DNA of 64,000 nt from Geomonas sp. Red32 (GTDB lineage: Bacteria > Desulfobacterota > Desulfuromonadia > Geobacterales > Geobacteraceae). This document shows, piece after piece, positions 36,686 through 48,946 of the stretch. Made by a program: the position numbers and the translations under genes. The notes beneath the pieces were generated by a model that saw only the letters and a program-made list of their open reading frames with translations, searched no databases and was not told where the DNA came from. Position 1 is the first letter of the stretch, and each line of letters begins with the position of its first letter. The DNA lies in assembly GCF_023652955.1 (NCBI RefSeq), contig NZ_JAKLOY010000005.1, positions 124,001 through 188,000 on the forward strand, given 5' to 3'.

Positions 36686-39133
36686 TTAGAACATAGTTCC
36701 GATGGAAAATTCCAGCTTTCCGCTGGCACTGTCGATTCCTGAACGCGGGTTGATCGGGATGCCGTACTCGAGCCTCAAGGGCCCGATCGGTGAGAACCAG
36801 CGGACACCCGCGCCGTAGCTGGTGAGGACCTTGCTGAAGGTGTCCTTGAAGGTGTCCTGCGAGTTGCCGGCATCGAAGAAGACGACCGCCTTGAGCCCGG
36901 CCTCTTTGAGGAGCGGGAAGGTCCACTCGAGGTTGGCCACCGCCTCGACGTTGCCGCCCAGGTAGACGAAGTCCTGGCCGGTGGTCCCGACCCCGAGGCC
37001 GTCCGTGAGGGAGACCGCGGTCACCTGCCTGGTCGTGCAGACCGTGCGGGAGGCATAGCCGCGCAGGGAGTTGATCCCGCCCAGGTAGAACTTCTCGTCG
37101 ATCGGCACCTCTTTCGAGGTGTAGGTCTGGATGTAACCGAGCGACGCCCTCACCGAGGCCACCGTCGACCACCCGGTCGGCATGAAGAGGGTGTGGTCGG
37201 TGATGTAGCGGATGAAGTGGTTGGTCCCGCCGATACCGGCAAACTCCACGGAGAGGGAGTCCATCATCCCCGAGGAGGGATCGATGCGGTAGTCGGTGGT
37301 GTTCCGGTTGATGCTCGCCGTGATGGAGCTCGTGGTGGTATGGGTGTCCGGCGGGAGCACCGAGCCGGCGTGGATACTCTCCAAAAGCGCCTGGGACTCG
37401 TCCAGGATCTCCTTCTCCTCGTACTTGTAGATCCAGAAGGTCCCCATGTTGTCGGAGATCGGGTAGCCGGCCTTGATGTCGCCGCCGGTGGCCCGCCTCG
37501 TGTAGTCGACGTACTGGCGCTCGTTGCGGTAGACGTCGGCGCCGACGTTCCACTTGCTGTCCAGGAAGTAGGGGTCGGTCAGGCCGAGGTTGTAGGTCTT
37601 GGACTTGGAACCGAAGGCCACCGAGGCGGTCGCCTTGAGCCCGAGGCCGAGCCAGTTGGCCTGCTGCACGGAGCCCTGGCCGATGACGCCGTCGAGCGAG
37701 CTGTAGCCGGCGCCGACGCTGAAGGTCCCGGTCGGTTTTTCCTTCACGTCCACGTTGATGTCGAGCTTGTCGGGGGCGGACCCCTTGGCGGTAACCAGGT
37801 TGGCCTCTTCGAAGTAGCCGGTGTTCATCAGGTTCTGCTTGCTCCGCTTGAGACCGGTGGCGCTGTAGAGCTCGCCCTCGTCCACCCGTATCTCGCGGCG
37901 GACCACCTTGTCGCGGGTCTTGGTGTTTCCGGCGATGTTCACGTGGTCGATGTGGACGAGGTGCCCCTTCTCCATGTCGAAGGTGATGTCCATGGTCTTG
38001 GTATCGGGATGGACGCTCGTGAGCGGGGAGGCGTTTGCGAAGGCGTACCCCTTGTCGGCGTAGAAGTCGGTCAGGGCGATGACGTCGTTTCGCAGCGCGC
38101 TCCGGCTGAAGATCTCGCCGCTTTTCTCCTTGAGCTTCTTCATCAGCTGGTCGGCACTCTCCAGGAGCTCCCCCTTGACGCCGAGGGTGCCGATCTTGTA
38201 CTGATCGCCCTCGGTGATGCCGATAAAGACCTTGAGCCCCTTCTTGTCCGGCATGAGCTCGACCTTGGGCTCGCCCACCTTGACGTTGATGTAGCCGTTG
38301 TTCATGTAGAGGTCGGCGATCAGCGCCTGGTCGTTTTTGAGCACCTCTTCCTTGTAGGTACCGGCCCCGGTCAGCCAGGAGAGCCACCACTTCTCGCCGG
38401 TCTCCATGGTTTTCTTGAGCTTACGGTCCGCGAAGGCATGGTTGCCGTCGAAGACGATCTGCTGGATGAGGACCTTCTCCCCCTCCTTGATCTTTACCAG
38501 GACGTCGAGCTCAGTGTCGGAGCGCTTGGTGGTGGTGATCTCCACGTCGGCGAGGTAGTACCCCTCGTCGGTGTAGAGCTTCTTCACCTTCTTGACGCTC
38601 TTTTGCAGCTCCTTGTAGGAGTAGATGGCGTTCGGCTTGATCTCGAGGGCGCCCTTGACCTTGTCGACCGAAAGCTCCTTGGCCCCCTCGACCTTGATGT
38701 CGCGGACGATGGGCTTTTCCTGCACCACGTACTCGAGCGCGAGCCCCCCCGGTACCGTCTCCACCTGGGCGGTGACGTCGCGGAAGTAGCCGAGCTTGTA
38801 GACGGCCCGCACGTCGGCGTCCACCTTGTCGCGGTCGAGCTGGTCGCCGGGCTGGACCCGTACCGCCTGCATGATGGCGGGGATCTCGATCCGGCGGTTA
38901 CCCTTGATCTTCACCGACTTGATGAGGGCGCTTTCCGCAGCCAGTTCCGTGGCCGGCGCGCTGGACGCCGCTTGGGGGGCGGCCGGAGCCGGGGCCTGGT
39001 TGGAGGCGGGAGTGGCAGGCACGGAGGAACCGGCGGCCTGGGCGGCGGACGGCTTGTCCGCCTCGGCCCACGAAGTGGCCGCAGAGGCCAGCACGGTTAC
39101 GGCGAGCATGGCTGAAGAGATTGTACGGAGCAA
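36686..39133 (-). CDS. bamA: Outer membrane protein assembly factor BamA
   Basis: This ~815-residue protein has a signal peptide (MLAVTVLASAATSWA), an Ala/Pro-rich stretch of about 50 residues, five POTRA domains and a C-terminal beta-barrel ending in Phe (SIGTMF), with the conserved SLRGY in the barrel. The start is uncertain: a TTG at 39133 has GGGGGA close upstream, while a TTG at 39169 and an ATG at 39109 are alternatives without a clear SD. BamA inserts outer-membrane proteins, including LptD. Confidence 0.93.
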   Translation of the reverse strand: MLRTISSAMLAVTVLASAATSWAEADKPSAAQAAGSSVPATPASNQAPAPAAPQAASSAPATELAAESALIKSVKIKGNRRIEIPAIMQAVRVQPGDQLDRDKVDADVRAVYKLGYFRDVTAQVETVPGGLALEYVVQEKPIVRDIKVEGAKELSVDKVKGALEIKPNAIYSYKELQKSVKKVKKLYTDEGYYLADVEITTTKRSDTELDVLVKIKEGEKVLIQQIVFDGNHAFADRKLKKTMETGEKWWLSWLTGAGTYKEEVLKNDQALIADLYMNNGYINVKVGEPKVELMPDKKGLKVFIGITEGDQYKIGTLGVKGELLESADQLMKKLKEKSGEIFSRSALRNDVIALTDFYADKGYAFANASPLTSVHPDTKTMDITFDMEKGHLVHIDHVNIAGNTKTRDKVVRREIRVDEGELYSATGLKRSKQNLMNTGYFEEANLVTAKGSAPDKLDINVDVKEKPTGTFSVGAGYSSLDGVIGQGSVQQANWLGLGLKATASVAFGSKSKTYNLGLTDPYFLDSKWNVGADVYRNERQYVDYTRRATGGDIKAGYPISDNMGTFWIYKYEEKEILDESQALLESIHAGSVLPPDTHTTTSSITASINRNTTDYRIDPSSGMMDSLSVEFAGIGGTNHFIRYITDHTLFMPTGWSTVASVRASLGYIQTYTSKEVPIDEKFYLGGINSLRGYASRTVCTTRQVTAVSLTDGLGVGTTGQDFVYLGGNVEAVANLEWTFPLLKEAGLKAVVFFDAGNSQDTFKDTFSKVLTSYGAGVRWFSPIGPLRLEYGIPINPRSGIDSASGKLEFSIGTMF

Positions 39134-39200
39134 TGTTCCCCCAGAAAAAACCAAACGTTGCAATGGCAAAAAAACTACTCGCGCCGCAGCAGGATTGCCG

Positions 39201-39870
<670 letters not shown>

Positions 39871-39878
<8 letters not shown>

Positions 39879-41121
39879 AGCGAAGCGCCTCCGCCGGGGC
39901 CATCCGCGAGGCGGCCCACGAAGGGTAGAGGGTGGCGACGAACGAGATGACGATGGCGGTCACGCTGATCAAAAGGACGTCGGAGGGGATGACCTTGGAC
40001 GGAAAATGGTCCAGGTAGTAGATGTCCTTGCTGAAGAGCTCGAAACCGGTCACCTTCTGGATCACCGTAACGATCGGCTCCAGGTTGAGCGCCACCAGAA
40101 GTCCCCCGAGCACGCCGATCGCCGTCCCGAGGACTCCTATGATCACCCCTTCGAAGATGAAGATCCTCATGATGCTGCGGCTGGTCGCCCCCATCGACTT
40201 GAGGATGGCGATGTCGCGGGTCTTCTCCATGACCACCATGAAGAGCGTGGAGGCGATCCCGAAGGCCGCCACCAGCACGATCAGGGTGAGGATGATGAAC
40301 ATGACGCTCTTCTCGGTCTTGAGCGCGAAGAGGATGTTCTTGTTCATCTGCATCCAATCCCGGGCGTGGTAGGGAGGGCCCAGCTCCTGGTCGATCCTGG
40401 CGGAGAGCTGGCCGGTCTTGTAGACGTCGCGCACCCTGAGCTGGATGCCGGTCACCACGTCCCCAATCCCCAGAAACTGCTGCGCCTCGCCGAGCGACAC
40501 GTAGGCCAGGGTGGAGTCGTACTCGAACATACCGGTGTTAAAGATCCCGACCACCTTGAAGCGGCGCATCTTGGGCATCATCCCAAGCGGCGTTATATTC
40601 CCCATCGGGGAGATCACGTCGATGGAATCGCCCACGAAGAGCCCGAGGTTCTTGGCGAGCTCCTTGCCGATCACGAGCCCCGGCGTCTTGGCGGTCATGT
40701 CGTCCAGGGCGGTAAGGTTCCCCTCCACCATGGACTTGTGGAGGTTGGTGACCTTGGCGTCGGTCGCCACCTCGACCCCGCGGAGCACCACGCCGGAGAC
40801 GTTCTTGCCGGAGGAAAGCATGACCTGGTTATAGATGAAGGGGGTGGCGGCGACGACGCCGTCCATCGACTCCACCTTCTTCAGGAGCTTCTGGTAATCC
40901 TCCATCGGACCTTCGCTGTTGAGGATCACGATGTGGGCGTTGGTCCCCAGGATCTTGTCCTTGAGGTCCTCCTCGAAGCCGGTCATCACCGCCAGGACGA
41001 TGATGAGGGCCATGACGCCGAGCGCCACGCCGGCCACCGAGATGAGGGTGATCAGCGAGATGAAGGTCGATTTGCGCTTGGCCTTGAGGTATCTAAGCCC
41101 AATGAAGAGCTCGAAGGGCAT
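39871..41121 (-). CDS. lolE: Lipoprotein-releasing system permease (LolC/LolE family)
   Basis: This 416-residue protein has an N-terminal helix ([29 protein letters not shown] begins it), a periplasmic domain (residues ~45-270) and three C-terminal FtsX-type helices. It lies directly beside lysS (stop at 41122) and overlaps lolD by 8 bp. Only one permease gene is present, so the transporter could be a homodimer, as in LolF-type systems (inference). Confidence 0.92.
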
Positions 41122-42600
41122 CTACTTTGCCTCTTTACGGAGTTGCGGGAACAGGATGACGTCGCGGATGGACGGGGAGTCGGTCAGGAGCATGACCAAG
41201 CGATCGATGCCGATCCCCTCGCCGGCGGTCGGCGGCAGCCCGTACTCCAGCGCCCGGATGTAGTCCTCGTCCATGAAGTGGGCCTCTTCGTCCCCCTTGG
41301 CCTTGGCGGCCACCTGGGCGAGGAAGCGCTCCTTCTGGTCGCGCGGGTCGTTCAGCTCCGAGAATGCGTTGGCCATCTCGCGGCCGGCGCAGAAGAATTC
41401 GAAACGGTCGACGTACTCCGGGTCGTGGTCGTTCTTACGGGAGAGCGGCGAGACCTCGGTCGGGTACGAGGTGATGAAGGTCGGCTGCATCAGCTTGGGC
41501 TCGGCGATCTCCTCGAAGATCTCGGTGATGAGCTTGCCGTAGCCGATGTCCTCGGTGAGGTCGAGGCCGATCTTCTTGGCGTAGGCGTAGGCCAAGTCGC
41601 GGTCCTCGAGCGACTTGGCGTCGATGTCGCCGAAGTGGACGATGGCCTCCTTGACGGTGAAACGCTGCCAGGGGCGCTGGAAGCTGATCGGCTCGCCGCC
41701 GTAGGTGAAGTCGAGGGTCCCGAGGACTTCCTGGGCCACGTGGCAAAGGAGCTCCTCGGTGAAGTTCATCAGGTCCTCGAAGGTGGCGTAGGCCTGGTAG
41801 AACTCCATCATGGTGAACTCGGGGTTGTGGCGGACGGAGATCCCCTCGTTCCTGAAGTTGCGGTTGATTTCGAAGACCCGCTCGAGGCCGCCGACCACCA
41901 GGCGCTTCAGATACAGTTCGGGAGCGATCCTCAGGTAGAGCTGCATGTCGAGCGCGTTGTGATGGGTGATGAACGGCTTGGCTGTGGCGCCTCCGGGGAT
42001 CGGCTGCATCATCGGAGTCTCGACCTCGAGGAAGTCGTGACGGGTCATGAATTCGCGGATAAGGGAGACGATGCGGGAGCGCTTGAAGAAGACCTCGCGC
42101 ACGTCGGGACTGACAATGAGGTCAACGTAGCGCTGGCGGTAGCGGGTCTCGACGTCGGTGAGGCCGTGGAACTTCTCCGGAAGCGGCAGGAGCGACTTGG
42201 TCAACAGGCGGATGGTATCGCAGTTGACAGTGAGCTCCCCTTTCTGGGTGCGGAAGGGGATGCCGGATACGCCGACGATGTCACCGATGTCGTAATTCTC
42301 GAACTCGGCGAACAGCTCCTCGCCAAGGGTGTCCTTTTTAAGGTAGAGCTGGACGCGCCCTTTGCGGTCCTGGAGCTGAACGAAGGCGGCCTTGCCGAAG
42401 GAGCGGCGGGCCAGGATGCGGCCGGCCAGCACGAACTGCTGCGGGTTCTCTTCGATGACATCCTTGTCGCCATAGGCATCACGGACGTCGGCCGAGGTGT
42501 GTTCGGGTCTGAAATCGTTGGGATACGGGTTGATTCCCGCCTCCCAGAGTGCATCGACTTTGCGCCTTCTCTGCAACAGCAGTTCGCTCAACTCTTCCAT
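41122..42600 (-). CDS. lysS: Lysyl-tRNA synthetase, class II
   Basis: This 492-residue enzyme has an N-terminal OB-fold tRNA-binding domain (residues ~55-160) and a class II core: motif 2 FRNEGISVRHNPEFTMMEFY, GGATAKPF and motif 3 GIGIDRLVM near the C-terminus. The start MEELSELLLQRRRK at the ATG at 42600 is chosen over a TTG at 42642. It leads the long run of envelope genes (lolE-lolD-bamA onward). Confidence 0.96.
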   Translation of the reverse strand: MEELSELLLQRRRKVDALWEAGINPYPNDFRPEHTSADVRDAYGDKDVIEENPQQFVLAGRILARRSFGKAAFVQLQDRKGRVQLYLKKDTLGEELFAEFENYDIGDIVGVSGIPFRTQKGELTVNCDTIRLLTKSLLPLPEKFHGLTDVETRYRQRYVDLIVSPDVREVFFKRSRIVSLIREFMTRHDFLEVETPMMQPIPGGATAKPFITHHNALDMQLYLRIAPELYLKRLVVGGLERVFEINRNFRNEGISVRHNPEFTMMEFYQAYATFEDLMNFTEELLCHVAQEVLGTLDFTYGGEPISFQRPWQRFTVKEAIVHFGDIDAKSLEDRDLAYAYAKKIGLDLTEDIGYGKLITEIFEEIAEPKLMQPTFITSYPTEVSPLSRKNDHDPEYVDRFEFFCAGREMANAFSELNDPRDQKERFLAQVAAKAKGDEEAHFMDEDYIRALEYGLPPTAGEGIGIDRLVMLLTDSPSIRDVILFPQLRKEAK

Positions 42601-42680
42601 ATTTTCTTTCAACCTTTCTTCGGTATCTGGGCTGTGGAACAATCCGTCAAATTAGCCCAACAGTTTTAGGCAGTCAAGGG

Positions 42681-42729
42681 AAAAGGGGCTGAAACCGCCC
42701 TCAGCGCGAGGAGAGCAGCGCCCCTTTTT
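42681..42729 (-). terminator. Bidirectional-type terminator between lysS and the RCC1 gene
   Basis: Arms aaaaggggc (42681-42689) and gcccctttt (42720-42728) form a 9-bp stem over a ~30-base loop with its own GC pairing. On the minus strand the stem ends in a short T-run, which suits ending the RCC1-gene transcript before lysS. Confidence 0.55.
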
Positions 42730-42769
42730 CCGGAGGCAAAATCACCACCCGCACCAGGTGGGGATCTCT

Positions 42770-44089
42770 TTATTGAGGCATGGGAATTGCCATCGGCTCC
42801 AGCAGGTAGGCGACGGCGTTGTTAGGCACCGGCAGGCCGAGCTGCCCCCAGCCGTAGTCCCCCCATCCGTACCAGGTGCCGGCGACCTTGGCCAGCGAAC
42901 TGTCGCCGACCGCGAGGATGTCGGTGACACCCGGGAACCCCTTGGTGTCTGCGATGGCATTAATCGTTTTGGCCGGCACGGCGTAGGTGATGTTCAGCTC
43001 GTTGGTGCCGGTGCCGAGCTGCCCCTTGAGGTTGTATCCCCAGGCGTAGACCCCGTGGTCGGTGAGGGCAAGCACGAACATGGTGCCGGCGGAGATCTTG
43101 GTCACGCCGGTCAAGGGATTGCCTGCCGCATCGACTACCAGGGTGGGGGTGGCGTTGGCGGTCGTCGAAGTGTGGCTGTTCCCCAACTGGCCGTAACCGT
43201 TGAACCCCCAGGCGTAGACCTCTCCGGTGACGCCGGCGTTGGCGTCGTCCACCACAGCGAGGCTGTAGCTCCCCGCCGCGGCGATATCGGTCACCGTGGT
43301 CCCCGAGGGGAAAGCGATCTGGGTGGGGATGGCGACGTTACTGCCGTCCGCCTTTCCCGTCTGGCCGTAGCGCCCGTACCCCCAGCCCCACACCGTGCCG
43401 TCCGTTTTGAGGGCTAGGCTGTGCCCCCCACCGGCGACCACTTTTTTGACCCCGGTGAAATTGACGGCGGTATTGGTATTGGGATCCATCACCTGGACCC
43501 GCACCGGAGTGGAGGAGGATGCGATGGCGAGGTTGTTGATCCCGAGCTCGCCGTAGGAGTTGTCCCCCCACGCCCAAACGCTCCCCTGGCTGGTCCCGGT
43601 GGGAGCAGCCAACGCGAGGGAGTGTACCCATCCTGCCGCGACACCGGTCACCGGGGTCTGATCCAGGATGGTCTGGTTGATCACCAACGAGTGGGGAGTC
43701 GGGCTGAATGCGCTGATGCCGGTGGTCGGCGGGTTATCCCCCACGCCGAGCCGCCCGTTGAAGTTGCACCCCCAGGACCAGACGGTGTAGTTACGGAAAG
43801 CGAGCGAGTGGTTGGCGCCGGCCGAGTACCCCGAAACCGTGGTCATCCCAGTCGCAGTGGTCACTTGGTGAAAAGAGGAGGACCCGTTGAGAGAGCCATC
43901 GCCCAACTGGCCATAGGCGTTATACCCGCTGGCAAGCAGGGTGCCGTTGTTGCCGGGGAGGAAGGTGTGGGCGTAGAAGATGGTCTCGGTGAGGGGGATG
44001 GTCTGGGTGGATGAGCTCCCGCACCCGGTGAGGGGAAGGGAGATCAGCGCCGCAAACGCCAGCAGCAGGGCGCTTTGTATGATTTTCAT
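42770..44089 (-). CDS. RCC1-repeat lipoprotein, function unknown
   Basis: This ~439-residue secreted lipoprotein has the lipobox LPLTGC after a signal helix (MKIIQSALLLAFAALIS); the mature end begins CGSSST. Seven RCC1-type blades are visible through their WGxNxxGQLG signatures (for example SWGCNFNGRLG, AWGDNSYGELG, AWGFNGYGQLG), so a seven-bladed propeller is expected. The start at 44089 is preceded by TGAGG; the ATG at 44104 is an alternative. It is isolated between lysS and ettA with no obvious partner. Confidence 0.88.
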   Translation of the reverse strand: MKIIQSALLLAFAALISLPLTGCGSSSTQTIPLTETIFYAHTFLPGNNGTLLASGYNAYGQLGDGSLNGSSSFHQVTTATGMTTVSGYSAGANHSLAFRNYTVWSWGCNFNGRLGVGDNPPTTGISAFSPTPHSLVINQTILDQTPVTGVAAGWVHSLALAAPTGTSQGSVWAWGDNSYGELGINNLAIASSSTPVRVQVMDPNTNTAVNFTGVKKVVAGGGHSLALKTDGTVWGWGYGRYGQTGKADGSNVAIPTQIAFPSGTTVTDIAAAGSYSLAVVDDANAGVTGEVYAWGFNGYGQLGNSHTSTTANATPTLVVDAAGNPLTGVTKISAGTMFVLALTDHGVYAWGYNLKGQLGTGTNELNITYAVPAKTINAIADTKGFPGVTDILAVGDSSLAKVAGTWYGWGDYGWGQLGLPVPNNAVAYLLEPMAIPMPQ

Positions 44090-44174
44090 GTAGGTCGGCC
44101 TCATTGGGTTAAATATCAGCGGATTTAACTATACCTCTGTGAGAAAGTCAAGGAGGGACTGGTCCATTCGGCAG

Positions 44175-44204
44175 TTGACACTCGACACCCCTTCAAGGTA
44201 AGAA
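44175..44204 (+). promoter_or_regulatory. Probable promoter of ettA
   Basis: TTGACA (44175-44180) lies 18 bp before TAAGAA (44199-44204) on the plus strand, about 40 bp upstream of the ettA ATG. The -35 is perfect but the -10 is weak. No other gene is visible in the 155 bp between the RCC1 gene and ettA. Confidence 0.4.
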
Positions 44205-44244
44205 TGACACTTCATTTCATAACTTACGGAGGCTGCGAGGCGGC

Positions 44245-45930
<1,686 letters not shown>

Positions 45931-45953
45931 TCACGTCACAAAGCTTGCACAAT

Positions 45954-45989
45954 AAAAAAAGGGACGCCCAAGCGGGTGTCCCTTTTTTT
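45954..45989 (+). terminator. Intrinsic terminator after ettA
   Basis: A 9-bp stem (gggacgccc / gggtgtccc, one G-T pair) with loop aagc is flanked by seven A on the left and seven T on the right. It lies 24 bp after the ettA stop and 17 bp before the bioC end. The symmetric A/T runs let it work in both directions, so it can end bioC too. Confidence 0.9.
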
Positions 45990-46006
45990 GTAGCTACTTT
46001 TTGCCC

Positions 46007-46816
46007 TCACCCCTTCCCGCTCTTCCTCCCAATCCCGTAGATGACCTCGTAAGTAGCCGGGATGCCGCTCTCGTCCCCGAACTTCCTTCGATAGCTCTCC
46101 ATCATCTCCAGCATCACCCGCCGCTCCGACAGCCCCTTCCTCGCTACCGGAGCGGTCGTATTGGCGCCGATCCGCTTGATCGAGCGAAGAAGATCCGGAA
46201 CGTCCGCGTGCCGTTCCACCTCCAGGTCAGAGAAGACGTTGACCGCCGAGAAGCCAGCCTTCTCCATGGAGAAGCGGACATCTTCCGTCGTGAAGAAGTC
46301 GAGGCTACGGTCGGGACCGCCGGAAAGGGCCGACCGGTACGACTCGCGCAGCTCAAACAGGGTCTTTTCTCCGAAGAGGGCGAAGCAGAAGAGCCCCCCC
46401 GGCAGAAGCACGCGGTTCATCTCGCTGAAGGCATTGTCGAGGGTGGAGAGCCATTGGAAGGTCGAAGTCGAGACGACCAGGTCAAAGGAGGCGGTGCCGA
46501 AGGGGAGCCTTTCCGCGTCGGCGTTTACCACGCAGACCTTGCGGTCGGCCAGAACAGCCGAGGCGGCCTGGCACATTCCGAAGGCGAGATCCGCCCCGAC
46601 CGTCAGCGCATCAGGATAGAGCTCCGCCAGTCTGCCGAGGAGCTTTCCCGTTCCGGAACCGACGTCCAGCAAACGCCGGGGATGGAGCTCTTCCGCCTCG
46701 ACCATGGCGGCAATCCGGTCCACCACCCGCGGCTGTACCTGCGCGTGGCGGTCGTATTCGGCCGCATGCCGGTGAAAGGAACCGCGCACCTTATCCCTGT
46801 CGATAGTGGCGACCAT
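46007..46816 (-). CDS. bioC: Malonyl-[acyl-carrier-protein] O-methyltransferase BioC
   Basis: This 269-residue class I SAM methyltransferase has LLDVGSGTGKLLGRLAEL and LVVSTSTFQWLSTLDNAF, typical of BioC. It masks malonyl-ACP as a methyl ester to start pimelate synthesis for biotin. It follows bioH without a gap, and bioF lies upstream. bioA, bioB and bioD are not in the window. Confidence 0.9.
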   Translation of the reverse strand: MVATIDRDKVRGSFHRHAAEYDRHAQVQPRVVDRIAAMVEAEELHPRRLLDVGSGTGKLLGRLAELYPDALTVGADLAFGMCQAASAVLADRKVCVVNADAERLPFGTASFDLVVSTSTFQWLSTLDNAFSEMNRVLLPGGLFCFALFGEKTLFELRESYRSALSGGPDRSLDFFTTEDVRFSMEKAGFSAVNVFSDLEVERHADVPDLLRSIKRIGANTTAPVARKGLSERRVMLEMMESYRRKFGDESGIPATYEVIYGIGRKSGKG

Positions 46817-47635
46817 CTAGCTCCCTTGCTCCCCGGACGCCCGCAGGAAGGTCCGGACGATCTCGTTGAAGCGCTCCGGCTGCGTCATGAAGGGCGCGTG
46901 CCCGCACCCCGGCATGATCTCCAAGGGCGCATGCGGCATCCTTTGGGCCATGAAGGTTGAGGCCGACGCGGGACAGATGGCGTCCTGCTCTCCGTGTACG
47001 AGCAGTACCGGCCGGTCCACTTCCGACAGGCCCATCCTCAGGTCCGCAGTGGAAAGGATCTTGAGCGCCTCGGTGGCGGCCCCCTGGTCCGGGGATTTTC
47101 CGTTCATGACGATCTCGTGCACGATCCGCTGGTACCGTGCATTGTCCATCTCCCCTTCCACGAACATCCCCTTGAAAAAATCCCCCATGGTCTTCGCGTA
47201 ATCCCGGCGCAACCTGAGCCCCAGCCCCTTCACCTCGTTCGGTGCCTGCCCGTAGGGATACCCCTCGTCGGTGGTGAAACGCGGGGTGCCGCCGATCAGC
47301 ACCATCGACGACAGGCGATCGCGCAGCTTCGGGAACGCCTGCAGAGCGACCTGCACGCCGAGCGACCAGCCGACCAGCACCGCATCGGTCAGCTGGAGGG
47401 CGTCGAAGAAGCCGGCCAAGTCGCCCGCGAAATCCTCGAGCGCATAGCCGTTGGCGGTGGCGGAGTGGCCGTGTCCACGCTGGTCCAGGAAGACCAGCCG
47501 GCCGCAGTCCACGAGCTCCCGCTGGAAATGCCATACCCTGCCCGACATCGCCCAGCCGTGCACAAAGACGATGGGCCGCCCGCTGCCGATCTCCTCGTAA
47601 TTTAGGGTTGCCTGTGAAAGTTCTATTAAAGGCAT
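46817..47635 (-). CDS. bioH: Alpha/beta hydrolase, probable pimeloyl-ACP methyl ester carboxylesterase BioH
   Basis: This 272-residue hydrolase starts MPLIELSQATLNYEEIG at the ATG at 47635 with GGAG four bases upstream. The nucleophile elbow is GWSLGVQ (Ser), with later acid region HGEQDAICP and His in GCGHAPF. Directly next to bioC it most likely frees pimeloyl-ACP, the BioH reaction. The sequence alone does not separate BioH from other esterases; context decides. Confidence 0.82.
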   Translation of the reverse strand: MPLIELSQATLNYEEIGSGRPIVFVHGWAMSGRVWHFQRELVDCGRLVFLDQRGHGHSATANGYALEDFAGDLAGFFDALQLTDAVLVGWSLGVQVALQAFPKLRDRLSSMVLIGGTPRFTTDEGYPYGQAPNEVKGLGLRLRRDYAKTMGDFFKGMFVEGEMDNARYQRIVHEIVMNGKSPDQGAATEALKILSTADLRMGLSEVDRPVLLVHGEQDAICPASASTFMAQRMPHAPLEIMPGCGHAPFMTQPERFNEIVRTFLRASGEQGS

Positions 47636-47646
47636 GATGCTCCTGT

Positions 47647-47683
47647 CCCTCCCCTTCAACGGGAGGGCGGGGGTGAGGATGGG
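47647..47683. repeat. Second copy of the GC palindromic repeat
   Basis: ccctcccc (47647-47654) and gggaggg (47661-47667) flank a short loop, followed by cgggggtgaggatgggg. The arrangement matches the copy at 13992-14035 in reverse orientation, differing mainly in the loop. It lies in the 49 bp between bioF and bioH, within a gene group that otherwise looks like one operon. Confidence 0.75.
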
Positions 47684-47684
47684 G

Positions 47685-48857
47685 TTATTCTGTTACCCCG
47701 AGTTCCCTACCAACCTTGCCGATGGCCTCGGCGGCCTCCTCCAGTTCGGCGGTCTCGTGGGTGGCCATGATGGTGCAGCGCAGCCGGCAGCTCCCCTGGG
47801 GAACGGTTGGTGGGCGGATCCCCTGGACGAAGATCCCCTGCTCCAGGAGGCGCCGAGTAAATTCCATGGTGGCCTCGGCCGGTCCAACCCGGATCGGGAT
47901 GATCTGCGTCTCGCTCCCCATGGTATCGAAGCCCGCCGCGGCGATTCGTTGCTTGAAGAGAGAAACATTCTCCCGCAGCCGGCTCCTCAGCCGCGCCCCC
48001 TCCGGTGAGTCCACCAGCTCGATTGCGGCCAGCGAAGCGGCCAGCACCGCGGGGGGAAGCGAGGTGGAGAAGATGAAGCTGCGGGATTTGTTGACGAGGT
48101 ACTCCCGGATTTCCCGCGAGACAGCGGCATAGGCCCCGAAGCTGCCGAAGGCCTTTCCAAGCGTTCCCATCTGGATGTCGACGCCGTCCATGACGCCCAA
48201 AAGTTCCGCGCTGCCGCGCCCGGTCTCTCCGAGCACGCCGCAGCCGTGGGCGTCGTCCACCATCAGCAGCGCATCGTAGCGCCTGGCCAGTTCGACCAGT
48301 TTCCTCAACGGTGCAATGTCCCCGTCCATGCTGAAGACACCGTCGGTGACGATCAGCCTCCTCCCCTTCCCTCCCCTTTCCTCCAGAAGACGCTCCAGCG
48401 CTGCCATGTCGCAGTGGGGATAACGGTAAAAGGAGGCGCGGGAAAGGAGGGCTCCGTCCACGATGCTTGCGTGGTTCAGCCGGTCGGAGAAGATGGCGTC
48501 CCCGCGGCCGACCAGGGCGGAGACAATCCCGGTGTTGGCGGCATAGCCGGAGTTGAAGAGGAGGGCGGTCTCGCTCCGCTTGAAGGCGGCTATGCGCGCC
48601 TCGAGGATCTCGTGGAGTTCCATGGTCCCCGAGACCAGCCGCGATGCACCGCTTCCCGCCCCGAGACTGGCCCCCTCGGCGGCGGCCCTTTTCAGCAGCG
48701 GATGATCGGCAAGCCCGAGGTAGTTGTTGGAGCAGAGAAGGAGAACCTCCTTTCCCTCCAGTTCCACCCGGCTCCCCTGGGCACCCCGGATGATCCGCAA
48801 ATCGCGGTAAAGCCCCTCGGCCCGCAACGATTCAAGCTCTTCTGCGTATCTCCCCAT
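47685..48857 (-). CDS. bioF: 8-amino-7-oxononanoate synthase
   Basis: This 390-residue PLP enzyme has the catalytic lysine in [14 protein letters not shown] and the [16 protein letters not shown] motif. The start [11 protein letters not shown] at the ATG at 48857 is set by GGAGG upstream; a frame to 48914 adds unrelated residues. It condenses pimeloyl-ACP (or CoA) with alanine. bioF-bioH-bioC follow one another on the minus strand. Confidence 0.93.
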   Translation of the reverse strand: MGRYAEELESLRAEGLYRDLRIIRGAQGSRVELEGKEVLLLCSNNYLGLADHPLLKRAAAEGASLGAGSGASRLVSGTMELHEILEARIAAFKRSETALLFNSGYAANTGIVSALVGRGDAIFSDRLNHASIVDGALLSRASFYRYPHCDMAALERLLEERGGKGRRLIVTDGVFSMDGDIAPLRKLVELARRYDALLMVDDAHGCGVLGETGRGSAELLGVMDGVDIQMGTLGKAFGSFGAYAAVSREIREYLVNKSRSFIFSTSLPPAVLAASLAAIELVDSPEGARLRSRLRENVSLFKQRIAAAGFDTMGSETQIIPIRVGPAEATMEFTRRLLEQGIFVQGIRPPTVPQGSCRLRCTIMATHETAELEEAAEAIGKVGRELGVTE

Positions 48858-48946
48858 GATCCCTCCTCGGCCTGATGAAGGCCGGACCTCTGTTTTTAAC
48901 ACAGGCGGGGCCACCCGTCAACCGGTCGAGCCAAAGCGGTTAACGA

